Source: Marinimicrobium sp050113635
Lineage (GTDB): Bacteria; Pseudomonadota; Gammaproteobacteria; Pseudomonadales; Cellvibrionaceae
Length of the DNA: 64,000 nt
Direction of reading: 5' to 3'
Assembly (NCBI RefSeq): GCF_050113635.1
Contig: NZ_JBNJLT010000004.1
Location: 315,876 to 379,875 of the forward strand
This document shows, piece after piece, positions 24,304-31,793 of this stretch. How positions within the stretch are numbered: the first letter of the stretch is position 1; the number at the start of each line of letters is the position of its first letter. A model generated the notes under the pieces. The model was not told the DNA's origin and did no database searches. It worked only from the letters and a program-made list of their open reading frames with translations. A program made the translations under genes and the position numbers.

Positions 24304-25179
24304 ATGTCCGAAAACGATGTACTGCACCGCTTCTTGTTCGATGAATGTGACGTGCGGGGCGAGATAGTGACCCTGGGCGACAGTTATCAGGAAGTGATGA
24401 ACAACAACCCCTATCCAGGGGGCGTGCGCGAACTGCTTGGAGAGTGTCTCGCGGCCGCCTCTTTGCTGTCGACCACCTTGAAATTCAATGGCCTGATCAG
24501 TCTTCAGGCGCAGGGGGATGGGCCGGTGAGCATGGTGATGGCGGAGTGCAATCACCACCAGGACCTGCGCGGGATTGTGCGCCTGGCGAACCCCAATGAC
24601 CGGCCCCAGGGGCGCGGTGTGGGGGAGTTGCTGGGCAAGGGCGTAATGGCGATTACCATCGAGCCGGAAAAGGGCGAGCGCTATCAGGGCGTGGTGCCAA
24701 TGGACAGCGACAGCCTGGCGCATTGCCTGGAGCATTACTTTTTCCAGTCTGAGCAATTGAAAACCCGGCTGTGGTTCGCCAGCGATGGGCGGGCCTGTAC
24801 CGGGTTAATGTTGCAGGCGCTTCCTACGCCGCGCCACGCGGATGCGGACGCCAATGCGGAGCACTGGGAAACGCTCGGCACTCTGGCGGGTACAGTAACC
24901 CCGGAGGAGCTATTGGCACTGTCGCACGCCGAACTGCTGTATCGGCTGTTCAATGAATACCGGCTGAGACTGTTCGATCCGGCGCCGCTGCGCTTTGCCT
25001 GCGGCTGCTCCCGGGAGCGAAGTGCCAACGCCCTGTTGTCCCTGGGGCGGGAGGAGTTGTTGGCGCTGTTGCAGGAGCAAGGCGGGAAAATTGGGATTGA
25101 CTGTCAGTTCTGCAATCAGCATTACGCCTTCAATGCCGCCGATATCGACGCCATGACTGGCGGGCAAGCGCTTCACTAG
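24304..25179 (+). CDS. hslO: Redox-regulated chaperone Hsp33
   Basis: The product has 291 residues, as in other Hsp33 proteins. The zinc/redox switch cysteines are C233 and C235 (Cys-Gly-Cys-Ser) and C267 and C270 (Cys-Gln-Phe-Cys). N-terminal motifs Phe-Leu-Phe-Asp-Glu and Val-Arg-Gly-Glu-Ile-Val match the family. Oxidation of the cysteines activates holdase function (known). ATG at 24304 with GCGAGAT upstream is preferred to a GTG at 24277. A short direct repeat (TCTACATCATT) lies between hslR and hslO at about 24247-24274. Confidence 0.93.
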   Translation: MSENDVLHRFLFDECDVRGEIVTLGDSYQEVMNNNPYPGGVRELLGECLAAASLLSTTLKFNGLISLQAQGDGPVSMVMAECNHHQDLRGIVRLANPNDRPQGRGVGELLGKGVMAITIEPEKGERYQGVVPMDSDSLAHCLEHYFFQSEQLKTRLWFASDGRACTGLMLQALPTPRHADADANAEHWETLGTLAGTVTPEELLALSHAELLYRLFNEYRLRLFDPAPLRFACGCSRERSANALLSLGREELLALLQEQGGKIGIDCQFCNQHYAFNAADIDAMTGGQALH

Positions 25180-25208
25180 GAGGCGTCAGGCGGCCTTTTA
25201 TTGTCACC

Positions 25209-25237
25209 TTGACAATATCAAAATGCTGTCTTATGAT
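25209..25237 (+). promoter_or_regulatory. Near-consensus sigma-70 promoter in an intergenic region
   Basis: TTGACA (25209-25214), exactly 17 bp, then TATGAT (25232-25237). This is the best promoter seen in the window, with 6/6 and 5/6 matches. Expected start of transcription is near 25244. No good reading frame follows before the terminator at 25389-25416. Confidence 0.8.
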
Positions 25238-25243
25238 CATAAA

Positions 25244-25416
25244 TACCATAAGCGAGGACGATGGTGTCCGGGGCCTCTCCCCTTTCAAGGCCTCGGTTGG
25301 AGCGCGCCGAAAGGCGTCACTGTTGGTCAGCGCTATGTGTCTTGGTAGACGTTGTTTTGGTTGTATCGTTTGTTCTCTCCATGTTTTGCCGGGCTGCCTT
25401 TGCAGCCCGGTTTTTT
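25244..25416 (+). ncRNA. Candidate orphan small RNA, about 173 nt
   Basis: The stretch is bounded by a near-consensus promoter and a strong intrinsic terminator. It contains foldable elements: GAGGCCT-like arms around 25273-25300, and GCC-GAAA-GGC (a GNRA-type tetraloop) near 25307-25317, then a U-rich single-stranded segment (25355-25385) before the terminator. Short reading frames across it have no ribosome site and would run past the terminator. No known RNA family was recognised. It lies between hslO and the mannan locus. Confidence 0.6.
25389..25416 (+). terminator. Intrinsic terminator of the small RNA
   Basis: CCGGGCTGC (25389-25397) pairs with GCAGCCCGG (25402-25410) around CTTT, followed by six T residues. 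Confidence 0.92.
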
Positions 25417-25562
25417 ATGTCCGCGAGCAGCGCGGTTGATCATCCCCTTTTCTTGTGTTGTCTCGCCCGCTATTGCCGATAGGGCGCGGCCTCCCGGCCG
25501 TATTAGGATCCCAATCGGGCGGGTTGAGTGCCGCTCGCGGTGTCAGAGGTGACGTTAAATGT

Positions 25563-25576
25563 TGAAACCGGTTACA
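25563..25576. promoter_or_regulatory. LacI-type operator A of the mannan locus
   Basis: TGAAACCGGTTACA matches the palindrome TGTAACCGGTTACA at 13 of 14 positions. It overlaps a possible -35 (TTGAAA at 25562-25567). It precedes the mannose isomerase gene by about 260 bp. Confidence 0.65.
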
Positions 25577-25628
25577 AAATGTTGCAATATGCGCGTCAGG
25601 TTGAGGCGTGAACAGCTGGTTTTCGAAA

Positions 25629-25642
25629 GTTTACCGGTTACA
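25629..25642. promoter_or_regulatory. LacI-type operator B of the mannan locus
   Basis: GTTTACCGGTTACA has a perfect right half (CCGGTTACA) and a weaker left half. Its centre is 66 bp (about six helical turns) from operator A, which would allow looping by a LacI-family protein. Confidence 0.5.
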
Positions 25643-25724
25643 TCTGGCTCCTCCTCTCCGCTGCGCGCGCCTCTCGGATAGAGGCGGCGCTCAGTGAGCT
25701 TTTACCCAAGCTGTTGTACCCTTT

Positions 25725-25760
25725 CGCCCCGGCTGTTTCGGCAGCCGGGGCGCTTTGTTT
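25725..25760 (+). terminator. Terminator-like hairpin in the leader of the mannose isomerase gene
   Basis: CGCCCCGGCTG (25725-25735) pairs with CAGCCGGGGCG (25742-25752) around TTTCGG, followed by CTTTGTTTG. The T-run is interrupted, so termination may be partial. It sits between operators A/B and the coding start. Confidence 0.55.
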
Positions 25761-25839
25761 GTAAGAAGCGGGTGCTGTAAAAACGGGCACCGGGTAAACT
25801 GCTCGGTTTCCCGTCTGAGATTCGAAGGTGAGTACAAGA

Positions 25840-27000
25840 GTGGATAGCGTTGTTATGAAGAGCACGATTGTGGAAGCCGCCGGGCGCCTGGAGCGCTGGA
25901 TGACTGAAGAGGCTCTGCCGCTCTGGCAGGAAAGAGGGTTGAGTCCGGAAGGTGGGCATTGGGAGGCGCTCAATGCAGACGGTTCGGTGGACGAGCAGGC
26001 CAATATTCGGGTGCGGGTCCTGGCCCGGCAGGCATTCTCCTTTGCATTTGGCACGGCCCGTCAGTGGTGCCATGGCGAAGCCATGGCCCGGCAACTCATG
26101 GCATTTGTTACCGAGCGTGCTGCGCATCCTTCGGCCGGTGGCGGTTTTACTCACCTGATGAATCCGGCCTTTGAGGTGATTGATACTCGCCAGGATCTCT
26201 ACGACCATGCGTTCTTTCTGTTGGCCTATTCCTGGTGTTATCGCGCTTTCGGGGATGACTCATTCCTGAAAGGGGCCGAGGCGTTAATGGCCCATCTCGA
26301 CCACCGGTTCGGCTCGGTGTATGGCGGTTGGACCGAGGGGGATTACGCGTACACCCAGCGCCGTCAGAACCCCCATATGCATTTGTTCGAGGCCATGATG
26401 AGCTTGCACGAAGCCACGGGTGACGCCAAATGGCTGGCCCGGGCGGGTGAGCTGTTCGCCCTGTTCCAGAGTCGCTATTTTGATCCTGAACGGGAAGTGC
26501 TGTTTGAATTTTTCGAAGACGACTGGACGCTGAAGCACGCTCCGAACGAGGCACCCATTGAGCCAGGTCACATGTTTGAGTGGGTGTGGCTGCTGGACTG
26601 GTATCGTCGCCTGACCGGCCAGTCGGTCACTCGCTACACCGAAGCGCTATACCGCAAGGCGATGGACATTGGCCAGGTGGCCTCCGGGCTGGTGTGGGAC
26701 GAGGTGCGCCTTGATGGCACACCGCTCAAATACACCAAGCGCTGCTGGGGGCTGACAGAGTTCATCAAGGCGAGTCTGGTGCGAGCGCGCGAAGGCGACG
26801 CTCAGGCAGAAGCTCGTGCGGTGGAGGCCATTGATACGCTTTTTACTTACTATCTGACCGCCCAGACGCCGGGGGCGTATGTGGATCAGCGGGGAGCGGA
26901 CGATGAGGTTCTGATCGACAAAGCCCCCGCGAGCACTCTGTATCACCTGGTGGTGCTAACGGCGGAAGTGTCGGATTACGTGCGTCGACGCCACGGTTAA
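25840..27000 (+). CDS. AGE-family D-mannose isomerase
   Basis: The product has about 386 residues of the N-acylglucosamine 2-epimerase superfamily, an (alpha/alpha)6 barrel. Visible motifs include Arg-Val-Leu-Ala-Arg-Gln-Ala-Phe, Asn-Pro-His-Met-His-Leu-Phe-Glu-Ala, Glu-Pro-Gly-His-Met-Phe-Glu-Trp-Val-Trp and Lys-Arg-Cys-Trp-Gly-Leu-Thr-Glu, with the catalytic-type histidines conserved. It is most like mannose isomerases that interconvert mannose and fructose, and the mannan locus supports this; mannose 2-epimerase activity is the alternative. GTG at 25840 is chosen (AAGGTGAG upstream); GTG at 25828 and ATG at 25855 are possible. It is convergent with the LacI gene. Confidence 0.82.
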   Translation: MDSVVMKSTIVEAAGRLERWMTEEALPLWQERGLSPEGGHWEALNADGSVDEQANIRVRVLARQAFSFAFGTARQWCHGEAMARQLMAFVTERAAHPSAGGGFTHLMNPAFEVIDTRQDLYDHAFFLLAYSWCYRAFGDDSFLKGAEALMAHLDHRFGSVYGGWTEGDYAYTQRRQNPHMHLFEAMMSLHEATGDAKWLARAGELFALFQSRYFDPEREVLFEFFEDDWTLKHAPNEAPIEPGHMFEWVWLLDWYRRLTGQSVTRYTEALYRKAMDIGQVASGLVWDEVRLDGTPLKYTKRCWGLTEFIKASLVRAREGDAQAEARAVEAIDTLFTYYLTAQTPGAYVDQRGADDEVLIDKAPASTLYHLVVLTAEVSDYVRRRHG

Positions 27001-27006
27001 TGAACA

Positions 27007-27043
27007 GCGGCCTGTCTCGTGTCGGTCACGAGGCAGGCACCGC
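27007..27043. terminator. Hairpin between convergent isomerase and LacI genes
   Basis: GCCTGTCTCGTG (27010-27021) pairs with CACGAGGCAGGC (27027-27038) with one mismatch. It overlaps the LacI stop codon. No clean T-run follows, so it may work as a barrier for both transcripts rather than a classical terminator. Confidence 0.45.
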
Positions 27044-28048
27044 TTTGGGCGAGTGGTTGGGCACCGGTGCGGTGCTTTTGCGAATAATAAACTCGGTGGG
27101 TAACACACACTCGGTTTGAGAAAGTGGCTCGCCTTCGATCACCTTCAGCAGCATATCCATCGCCATCTTCCCCATCTCCTCGGCGGGCTGGGACATGGTC
27201 GTCAGGCTCGGGTCGCAGTATTTGGCGTAGGCGATATCATCGAAGCCGGTCACGGAAATATCCTCCGGCACACGAATGCCCTGGGACTTCAGGGTCTGGA
27301 TCGCGCCGATGGCCATTTCGTCGTTCATACAGAAGATAGCGGTGGGCCGTTCCTTCATGTGGCAAAACTGAAACGCGCTGTTCAGGCCCGACCACATGGT
27401 GAAATCGCCCTCGGCCACCAGTTCCGGATCAAACGGTATTCCGTGCTCGGCGAGGCATTCCTTGAAGCCTTTCATGCGGTCGACGGCGTGGGGGTTATCC
27501 TTCAGGCCGGAAATGACGCCGATGCGGCGGTGCCCCAGCGAGATCAGGTAATTGGCCATGGTCTTGGCGGCGCCCCGGTTATCGATTCGAACCGAGGGGC
27601 CAGTGGTGTATTCGCAGCCACAGGCGTTGACGGTGGCAATATCCGGCGGGATGACGTTGTGGGCTTTTTCGGAGTGCGGGCGCAATTGCAGAAGGCCGTC
27701 TGCCAAGCGGGTTTCTACCCGGCGGATGTACTCCAGCTCGCGCTCTGGCGTGCCGCGGGTATCCCCCAGAAGCACGGCATAGCCTTTTTGTTGCGCCCGG
27801 TCCTCGATAGCGCGGATGACCAGCGAGTAAAAAGGGTTGGCAATATCGGGCACCAGAACCACAATGGCATAAGAACGCGCAGAGCGAAAATTCCGGGCCA
27901 GCATGTTGGGCCGGTAACCGACCTTATCAATGGCCCGATGAACTTTGGCCATGCTCTCTTCGGACACTTTTTCAGGGTTGCTGAGCGCCCGGGAAACGGT
28001 CGCGACAGACACGCCCGCTTCGCGGGCGACATCTCGAATACTGGACAT
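27026..28048 (-). CDS. LacI-family regulator of the mannan locus
   Basis: The product has 340 residues. The N-terminal helix-turn-helix (3-50) reads Ile-Arg-Asp-Val-Ala-Arg-Glu-Ala-Gly-Val-Ser-Val-Ala-Thr-Val-Ser-Arg, followed by the hinge and a periplasmic-binding-protein-like effector domain (about 60-325) with Asp-Asn-Arg-Gly-Ala-Ala and Gly-Phe-Asp-Asp-Ile. The gene lies between the isomerase and the symporter. Four TGTAACCG(G/A)TTACA-like palindromes occur near its neighbours and in its own upstream region, which makes it the obvious binder and suggests autoregulation (inference). The effector is probably a manno-oligosaccharide or mannose derivative. Confidence 0.9.
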   Translation of the reverse strand: MSSIRDVAREAGVSVATVSRALSNPEKVSEESMAKVHRAIDKVGYRPNMLARNFRSARSYAIVVLVPDIANPFYSLVIRAIEDRAQQKGYAVLLGDTRGTPERELEYIRRVETRLADGLLQLRPHSEKAHNVIPPDIATVNACGCEYTTGPSVRIDNRGAAKTMANYLISLGHRRIGVISGLKDNPHAVDRMKGFKECLAEHGIPFDPELVAEGDFTMWSGLNSAFQFCHMKERPTAIFCMNDEMAIGAIQTLKSQGIRVPEDISVTGFDDIAYAKYCDPSLTTMSQPAEEMGKMAMDMLLKVIEGEPLSQTECVLPTEFIIRKSTAPVPNHSPKAVPAS

Positions 28049-28141
28049 AGGCAGTGATTCCGGGTGGTTGAATCCACCATGTTATTGCGAGTTCAGCGCA
28101 AAATTTACTATATCGGCGCCATACTGGCTACCCCAACAGCT

Positions 28142-28155
28142 TGTAACCGATTACA
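28142..28155. promoter_or_regulatory. LacI-type operator C between lacI-type gene and symporter
   Basis: TGTAACCGATTACA, within a 16-bp near-palindrome (28141-28156). It covers a possible promoter reading right: TTGTAA (28141-28146), 17 bp, TAAACT (28164-28169), which would drive the symporter. The remaining gap (28049-28440, 392 bp) holds no gene; the symporter leader would be about 270 nt. Confidence 0.72.
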
Positions 28156-28440
28156 ATGCGGAGTAAACTGCCGCCCAATCGCGCCGGAGGGACGGGTATT
28201 GTGCCAGACTTATAGTCTTGTTGAACACCTTGGCTGGGCATGGCATGATTTCTGGCGGCTGGCCGCCGGGCACAATCATCGGACACAATCATAAATATGC
28301 CCACCGGCCCTGGGTGCCTGCCTACCGCTAATCCGGCAGGCTCCACAACCAGTCGGGCTCGCGCCGGGTCGGAATGATTCGGTCCGAGTGGAATTCGGTC
28401 TCTCGCTACGGGACGCCCTCATAATAACCGGGACTCAAGC

Positions 28441-30312
28441 ATGCAACTCAACCTGGCCGCTTTGGACATCGCCATTATCGCGCTTTATGTGCTGGCGACG
28501 CTGTTTATCGGATTCTGGATCTCAAAACGGGCCTCCAGCAATATCCGCAGCTACTTTCTGGGGGGCAACAAACTGCCCTATTGGACTCTGGGTATATCCA
28601 ACGCCTCCGGCATGTTCGATATCAGCGGCACCATGTGGTTGGTGTATCTGCTGTTTATCTACGGCCTGACCAGTATTTATATCCCCTGGCTCTGGCCGGT
28701 CTTCAACCAGGTGTTCATGATGGTGTTTCTCTCCATCTGGTTGCGGCGTTCGGGAGTGATGACCGGGGCCGAGTGGATCAACTTCCGGTTCGGGGATGGT
28801 CTGGGAGCGCGACTGTCCCACATGGTGGTGGTGGTCTTTGCGTTGATCAGCGTCATGAGCTTTCTGGCTTACGGGTTTATCGGCATCGGCAAGTTCGCCA
28901 CGGTGTTCCTGCCCTGGGAGCTGCACTCGGACCCCTATTGGAACGAAGTGTTTTACGGCCTGATTATTACGGCCATTACCACGGTGTACGTGGTGAAGGG
29001 CGGGATGTTCAGCGTGGTCTTCACCGAAGTGCTGCAATTTTTCATTATGACCATTGCTTGTGTGGCCGTTGGCATTATTGCCATGCAGCAGGTTTCCCCC
29101 GAGGTACTTAGTGCCATTATCCCCGATGGCTGGACCAGCGTCGGTCTGCACTGGAGTCTGGATATTGACTGGTCCGCGCAGCTCGAGGCTGCGAATGCCA
29201 AAATCAGTGCCGATGGCTACGAGCTGTTTGGCATTTTCTTTATGTTGATGCTGCTCAAGGGTATTTTGGTGAGCTTGGCGGGGCCGGCGCCGAATTACGA
29301 TATGCAGCGGGTGCTGTCCGCCCAGTCTCCGATTGAGGCAGCCAAAGTCAGTTGGTTTGTGAATGTCGTGCTGATTTTTCCGCGCTATATGCTGATCGCC
29401 GGTCTCACCGTGCTCGCGCTGGCCTTCTTTATGGACGACCTGCGGGCGATGGGCGATGCGGTCGACTTTGAGCAAATTCTGCCGATGGCCATGAAGCACT
29501 ACGTACCCACCGGTTTGCTGGGGCTATTGATTGCCGGGTTGCTGGCGGCGTTTATGTCGACCTTCGCGGCCACCACTAATGCCGCGCCGGCCTATGTGGT
29601 TAACGATATTTACAAGCGCTACATCAACGACAATGCCGACCCGAAAACCTACGTTTACTTAAGCTACATTGTGTCGGTGGTTTTCGTAGTCATTGGTGTA
29701 TGCATCGGGCTGTTTATCCCGACGTTGAACGACGTCATTCAATGGATCGTCAGTGCGCTTTTCGGTGCCTACACCGCTTCCAATGTGCTTAAGTGGTACT
29801 GGTGGCGGTTCAATGGTTTCGGTTACTTCTGGGGTATGGTCATCGGTATTGGCATTGCGCTGCCGTTGGTGTTTACCGATATCAATCCGCTGCACGCTTT
29901 CCCGTTTATGTTGCTGGCTTGCCTGGTGGTGTGTGTGGTGGCCTCGTTGCTCACCAAGCCGGACGATATGGAAGTGCTGAAGCGCTTTTATGTAAAAGTG
30001 CGCCCCTGGGGTTTCTGGGGGCCGGTGCGGCGCGCCGTCCAAGAAGAGTATCCGGACGTGAAGGCCAACCCGCACTTCTGGCGCGATACGGTGAACGTGG
30101 TGGTCGGTGTGGTGTGGCAAACGGCTTTGGTTGCGGCACCCATCTTCATGGTGATTCAGTACTGGTGGGAGTTTGCCGGTGCAATGCTGGTAGTGGTGCT
30201 GACCAGTCTGTTTTTGTGGCGTAACTGGTGGGTCAAGCTGGAAGACTACCCCGACGATATGCCAGCGGAAATGGTTCGCGAAGCCGAAGCCAGCATCGTA
30301 TCCAAGCAGTGA
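28441..30312 (+). CDS. Sodium:solute symporter (SSS family), likely manno-oligosaccharide importer
   Basis: The product has 623 residues with about 14 membrane helices. The early segment Phe-Trp-Ile-Ser-Lys-Arg with Ser-Tyr-Phe-Leu-Gly-Gly-Asn-Lys-Leu-Pro-Tyr-Trp is typical of sodium:solute symporters (SGLT-like), and Ala-Ala-Phe-Met-Ser-Thr-Phe-Ala-Ala-Thr-Thr-Asn (about 370) is the sodium-site helix. The cytoplasmic C-terminal extension (about 520-623) ends in further hydrophobic helices. It sits in a mannan locus with an upstream LacI operator, so mannose, mannobiose or Man-Glc are likely cargo. Start ATG at 28441 lacks a strong ribosome site. Confidence 0.9.
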   Translation: MQLNLAALDIAIIALYVLATLFIGFWISKRASSNIRSYFLGGNKLPYWTLGISNASGMFDISGTMWLVYLLFIYGLTSIYIPWLWPVFNQVFMMVFLSIWLRRSGVMTGAEWINFRFGDGLGARLSHMVVVVFALISVMSFLAYGFIGIGKFATVFLPWELHSDPYWNEVFYGLIITAITTVYVVKGGMFSVVFTEVLQFFIMTIACVAVGIIAMQQVSPEVLSAIIPDGWTSVGLHWSLDIDWSAQLEAANAKISADGYELFGIFFMLMLLKGILVSLAGPAPNYDMQRVLSAQSPIEAAKVSWFVNVVLIFPRYMLIAGLTVLALAFFMDDLRAMGDAVDFEQILPMAMKHYVPTGLLGLLIAGLLAAFMSTFAATTNAAPAYVVNDIYKRYINDNADPKTYVYLSYIVSVVFVVIGVCIGLFIPTLNDVIQWIVSALFGAYTASNVLKWYWWRFNGFGYFWGMVIGIGIALPLVFTDINPLHAFPFMLLACLVVCVVASLLTKPDDMEVLKRFYVKVRPWGFWGPVRRAVQEEYPDVKANPHFWRDTVNVVVGVVWQTALVAAPIFMVIQYWWEFAGAMLVVVLTSLFLWRNWWVKLEDYPDDMPAEMVREAEASIVSKQ

Positions 30313-30319
30313 GACCAGC

Positions 30320-30356
30320 GGCCCCGTCCCAGGCGGGGCCTGTATATTTTTATTTT
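30320..30356 (+). terminator. Intrinsic terminator after the symporter
   Basis: GGCCCCG (30320-30326) pairs with CGGGGCC (30334-30340), followed by TGTATATTTTTATTTT. Confidence 0.7.
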
Positions 30357-30379
30357 GAAAATAAGGTTGCATCCGGCGC

Positions 30380-30393
30380 TGTAACCGATTACA
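30380..30393. promoter_or_regulatory. LacI-type operator D before the GH130 gene
   Basis: TGTAACCGATTACA is identical to operator C. It lies after the symporter terminator and 219 bp before the GH130 start, so the phosphorylase-epimerase-mannanase genes probably have their own LacI-controlled promoter. No gene is seen in 30313-30611. Confidence 0.72.
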
Positions 30394-30611
30394 TTACGGC
30401 CATTGTCTCCTCCGGGTAGTGCCCGATTCAAGACGTGGCCTCGCCCTCTCCAGGGTGTTTGGATAGACAGCACAATAGACGGCACAAACAATGCCTCCCA
30501 GTGCATCAACCTGGGGTTAGGCGAATAACATTGAACACAACGTGTATTAAAAACCGGATCATTATCGGACGTACGGCCGATGTCCGGTCCAATTGTCAGG
30601 ACCCATTGTTC

Positions 30612-31793
30612 ATGAGTGAATTTAACGACGCAGTGAACGCGCTGTTGCGCGACCACGAGACGCTTCTTACCCGCAAAAACGTTCCAGAGCCTCGCGGTAA
30701 TGGTGTCTATCAGCGCTGGCAACACCCGATTCTGACCGCCGCCCATGCGCCGGTGTTCTGGCGCTATGACCTGAATGAGTCCACCAACCCGTACTTGATG
30801 GAGCGGCAGGGCATTAACGCCACTTTCAATGCCGGCGCGCTTTATCACGAGGGTAAATATATGCTCGCCGTGCGCGTGGAAGGGGATGACCGGAAGTCAT
30901 TTTTCGCCATCGCCGAGAGTCCGAATGGCGTGGACAACTTCCGTTTCTGGGACTACCCCATCGTATTGCCGGAAACCGATTGCCCGGATACGAATGTGTA
31001 CGACATGCGGTTGACCCGTCATGAAGATGGCTACATTTACGGCTTGTTCTGCACCGAACGCAAAGACGAAAGCCGTCCGGAAGATTTGTCCGCTGCCGAA
31101 GCCCAGTGCGGAATCGCCCGCACCAAAGATCTAGTGAACTGGGAGCGCCTGCCGGATTTGGTGACTTACTCCGGCCAGCAGCGCAATGTGGTACTGCACC
31201 CCGAGTTTGTGAACGGCAAGTACGCACTGTACACCCGTCCGCAAGATGGTTTTATCAGTGTTGGCAGCGGCGGCGGTATTGGTTGGGGCTTGTCGGAGTC
31301 AATGGAAAACGCCGAGATCAAAGAAGAAGTGATCGTTGATGGCAAGGAGTACCATACGATCAAAGAAGTTAAAAACGGCCAGGGTCCAGCGCCGATCAAA
31401 ACCGATAAGGGCTGGTTGCACCTGGCTCACGGTGTACGCAACACCGCGGCGGGTTTGCGCTACGTGTTGTATATGTTCATGACCGAACTGGAACGTCCCT
31501 GGGTAATTACCCACCGTCCGGCCGGTCATTTCATCGCGCCAACGGGTGCCGAGCGTGTGGGCGATGTTTCCAATGTGGCGTTTGCCAATGGCTGGATTGT
31601 CAATGAACAGAACGAGGTATTTATTTACTACGCGTCGTCTGATACACGCTTGCACGTGGCGACGTCCACCGTGGATAAACTCGTGGACTATGTCATGAAT
31701 ACCCCGGAAGACGGTTTGCGCTCGGCCGCCTCGGTGCAGGTGCGCAACCGTTTGATCGAAGCCAACCTCAAGGTATTGGACGAGTTGAAGTAA
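30612..31793 (+). CDS. GH130 4-O-beta-D-mannosyl-D-glucose phosphorylase
   Basis: The product has 393 residues and closely follows GH130 subfamily 1: Leu-Thr-Ala-Ala-His-Ala-Pro-Val-Phe-Trp, Gly-Ile-Asn-Ala-Thr-Phe-Asn-Ala-Gly-Ala, and the catalytic Asp at D131 in Asn-Val-Tyr-Asp-Met-Arg-Leu, the same number as in the Bacteroides fragilis enzyme. It splits Man-beta-1,4-Glc with phosphate into mannose-1-phosphate and glucose in the cytoplasm (known). ATG at 30612 with CAGGA upstream is used; an upstream in-frame extension has no family similarity. The stop overlaps the epimerase start (TAATG), fitting the sequential pathway. Confidence 0.93.
   Translation: MSEFNDAVNALLRDHETLLTRKNVPEPRGNGVYQRWQHPILTAAHAPVFWRYDLNESTNPYLMERQGINATFNAGALYHEGKYMLAVRVEGDDRKSFFAIAESPNGVDNFRFWDYPIVLPETDCPDTNVYDMRLTRHEDGYIYGLFCTERKDESRPEDLSAAEAQCGIARTKDLVNWERLPDLVTYSGQQRNVVLHPEFVNGKYALYTRPQDGFISVGSGGGIGWGLSESMENAEIKEEVIVDGKEYHTIKEVKNGQGPAPIKTDKGWLHLAHGVRNTAAGLRYVLYMFMTELERPWVITHRPAGHFIAPTGAERVGDVSNVAFANGWIVNEQNEVFIYYASSDTRLHVATSTVDKLVDYVMNTPEDGLRSAASVQVRNRLIEANLKVLDELK

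Noticed and set aside
25261..25482. Short protein genes over the small RNA region
   Set aside because: The frames run through a strong intrinsic terminator, have no ribosome site and overlap one another.
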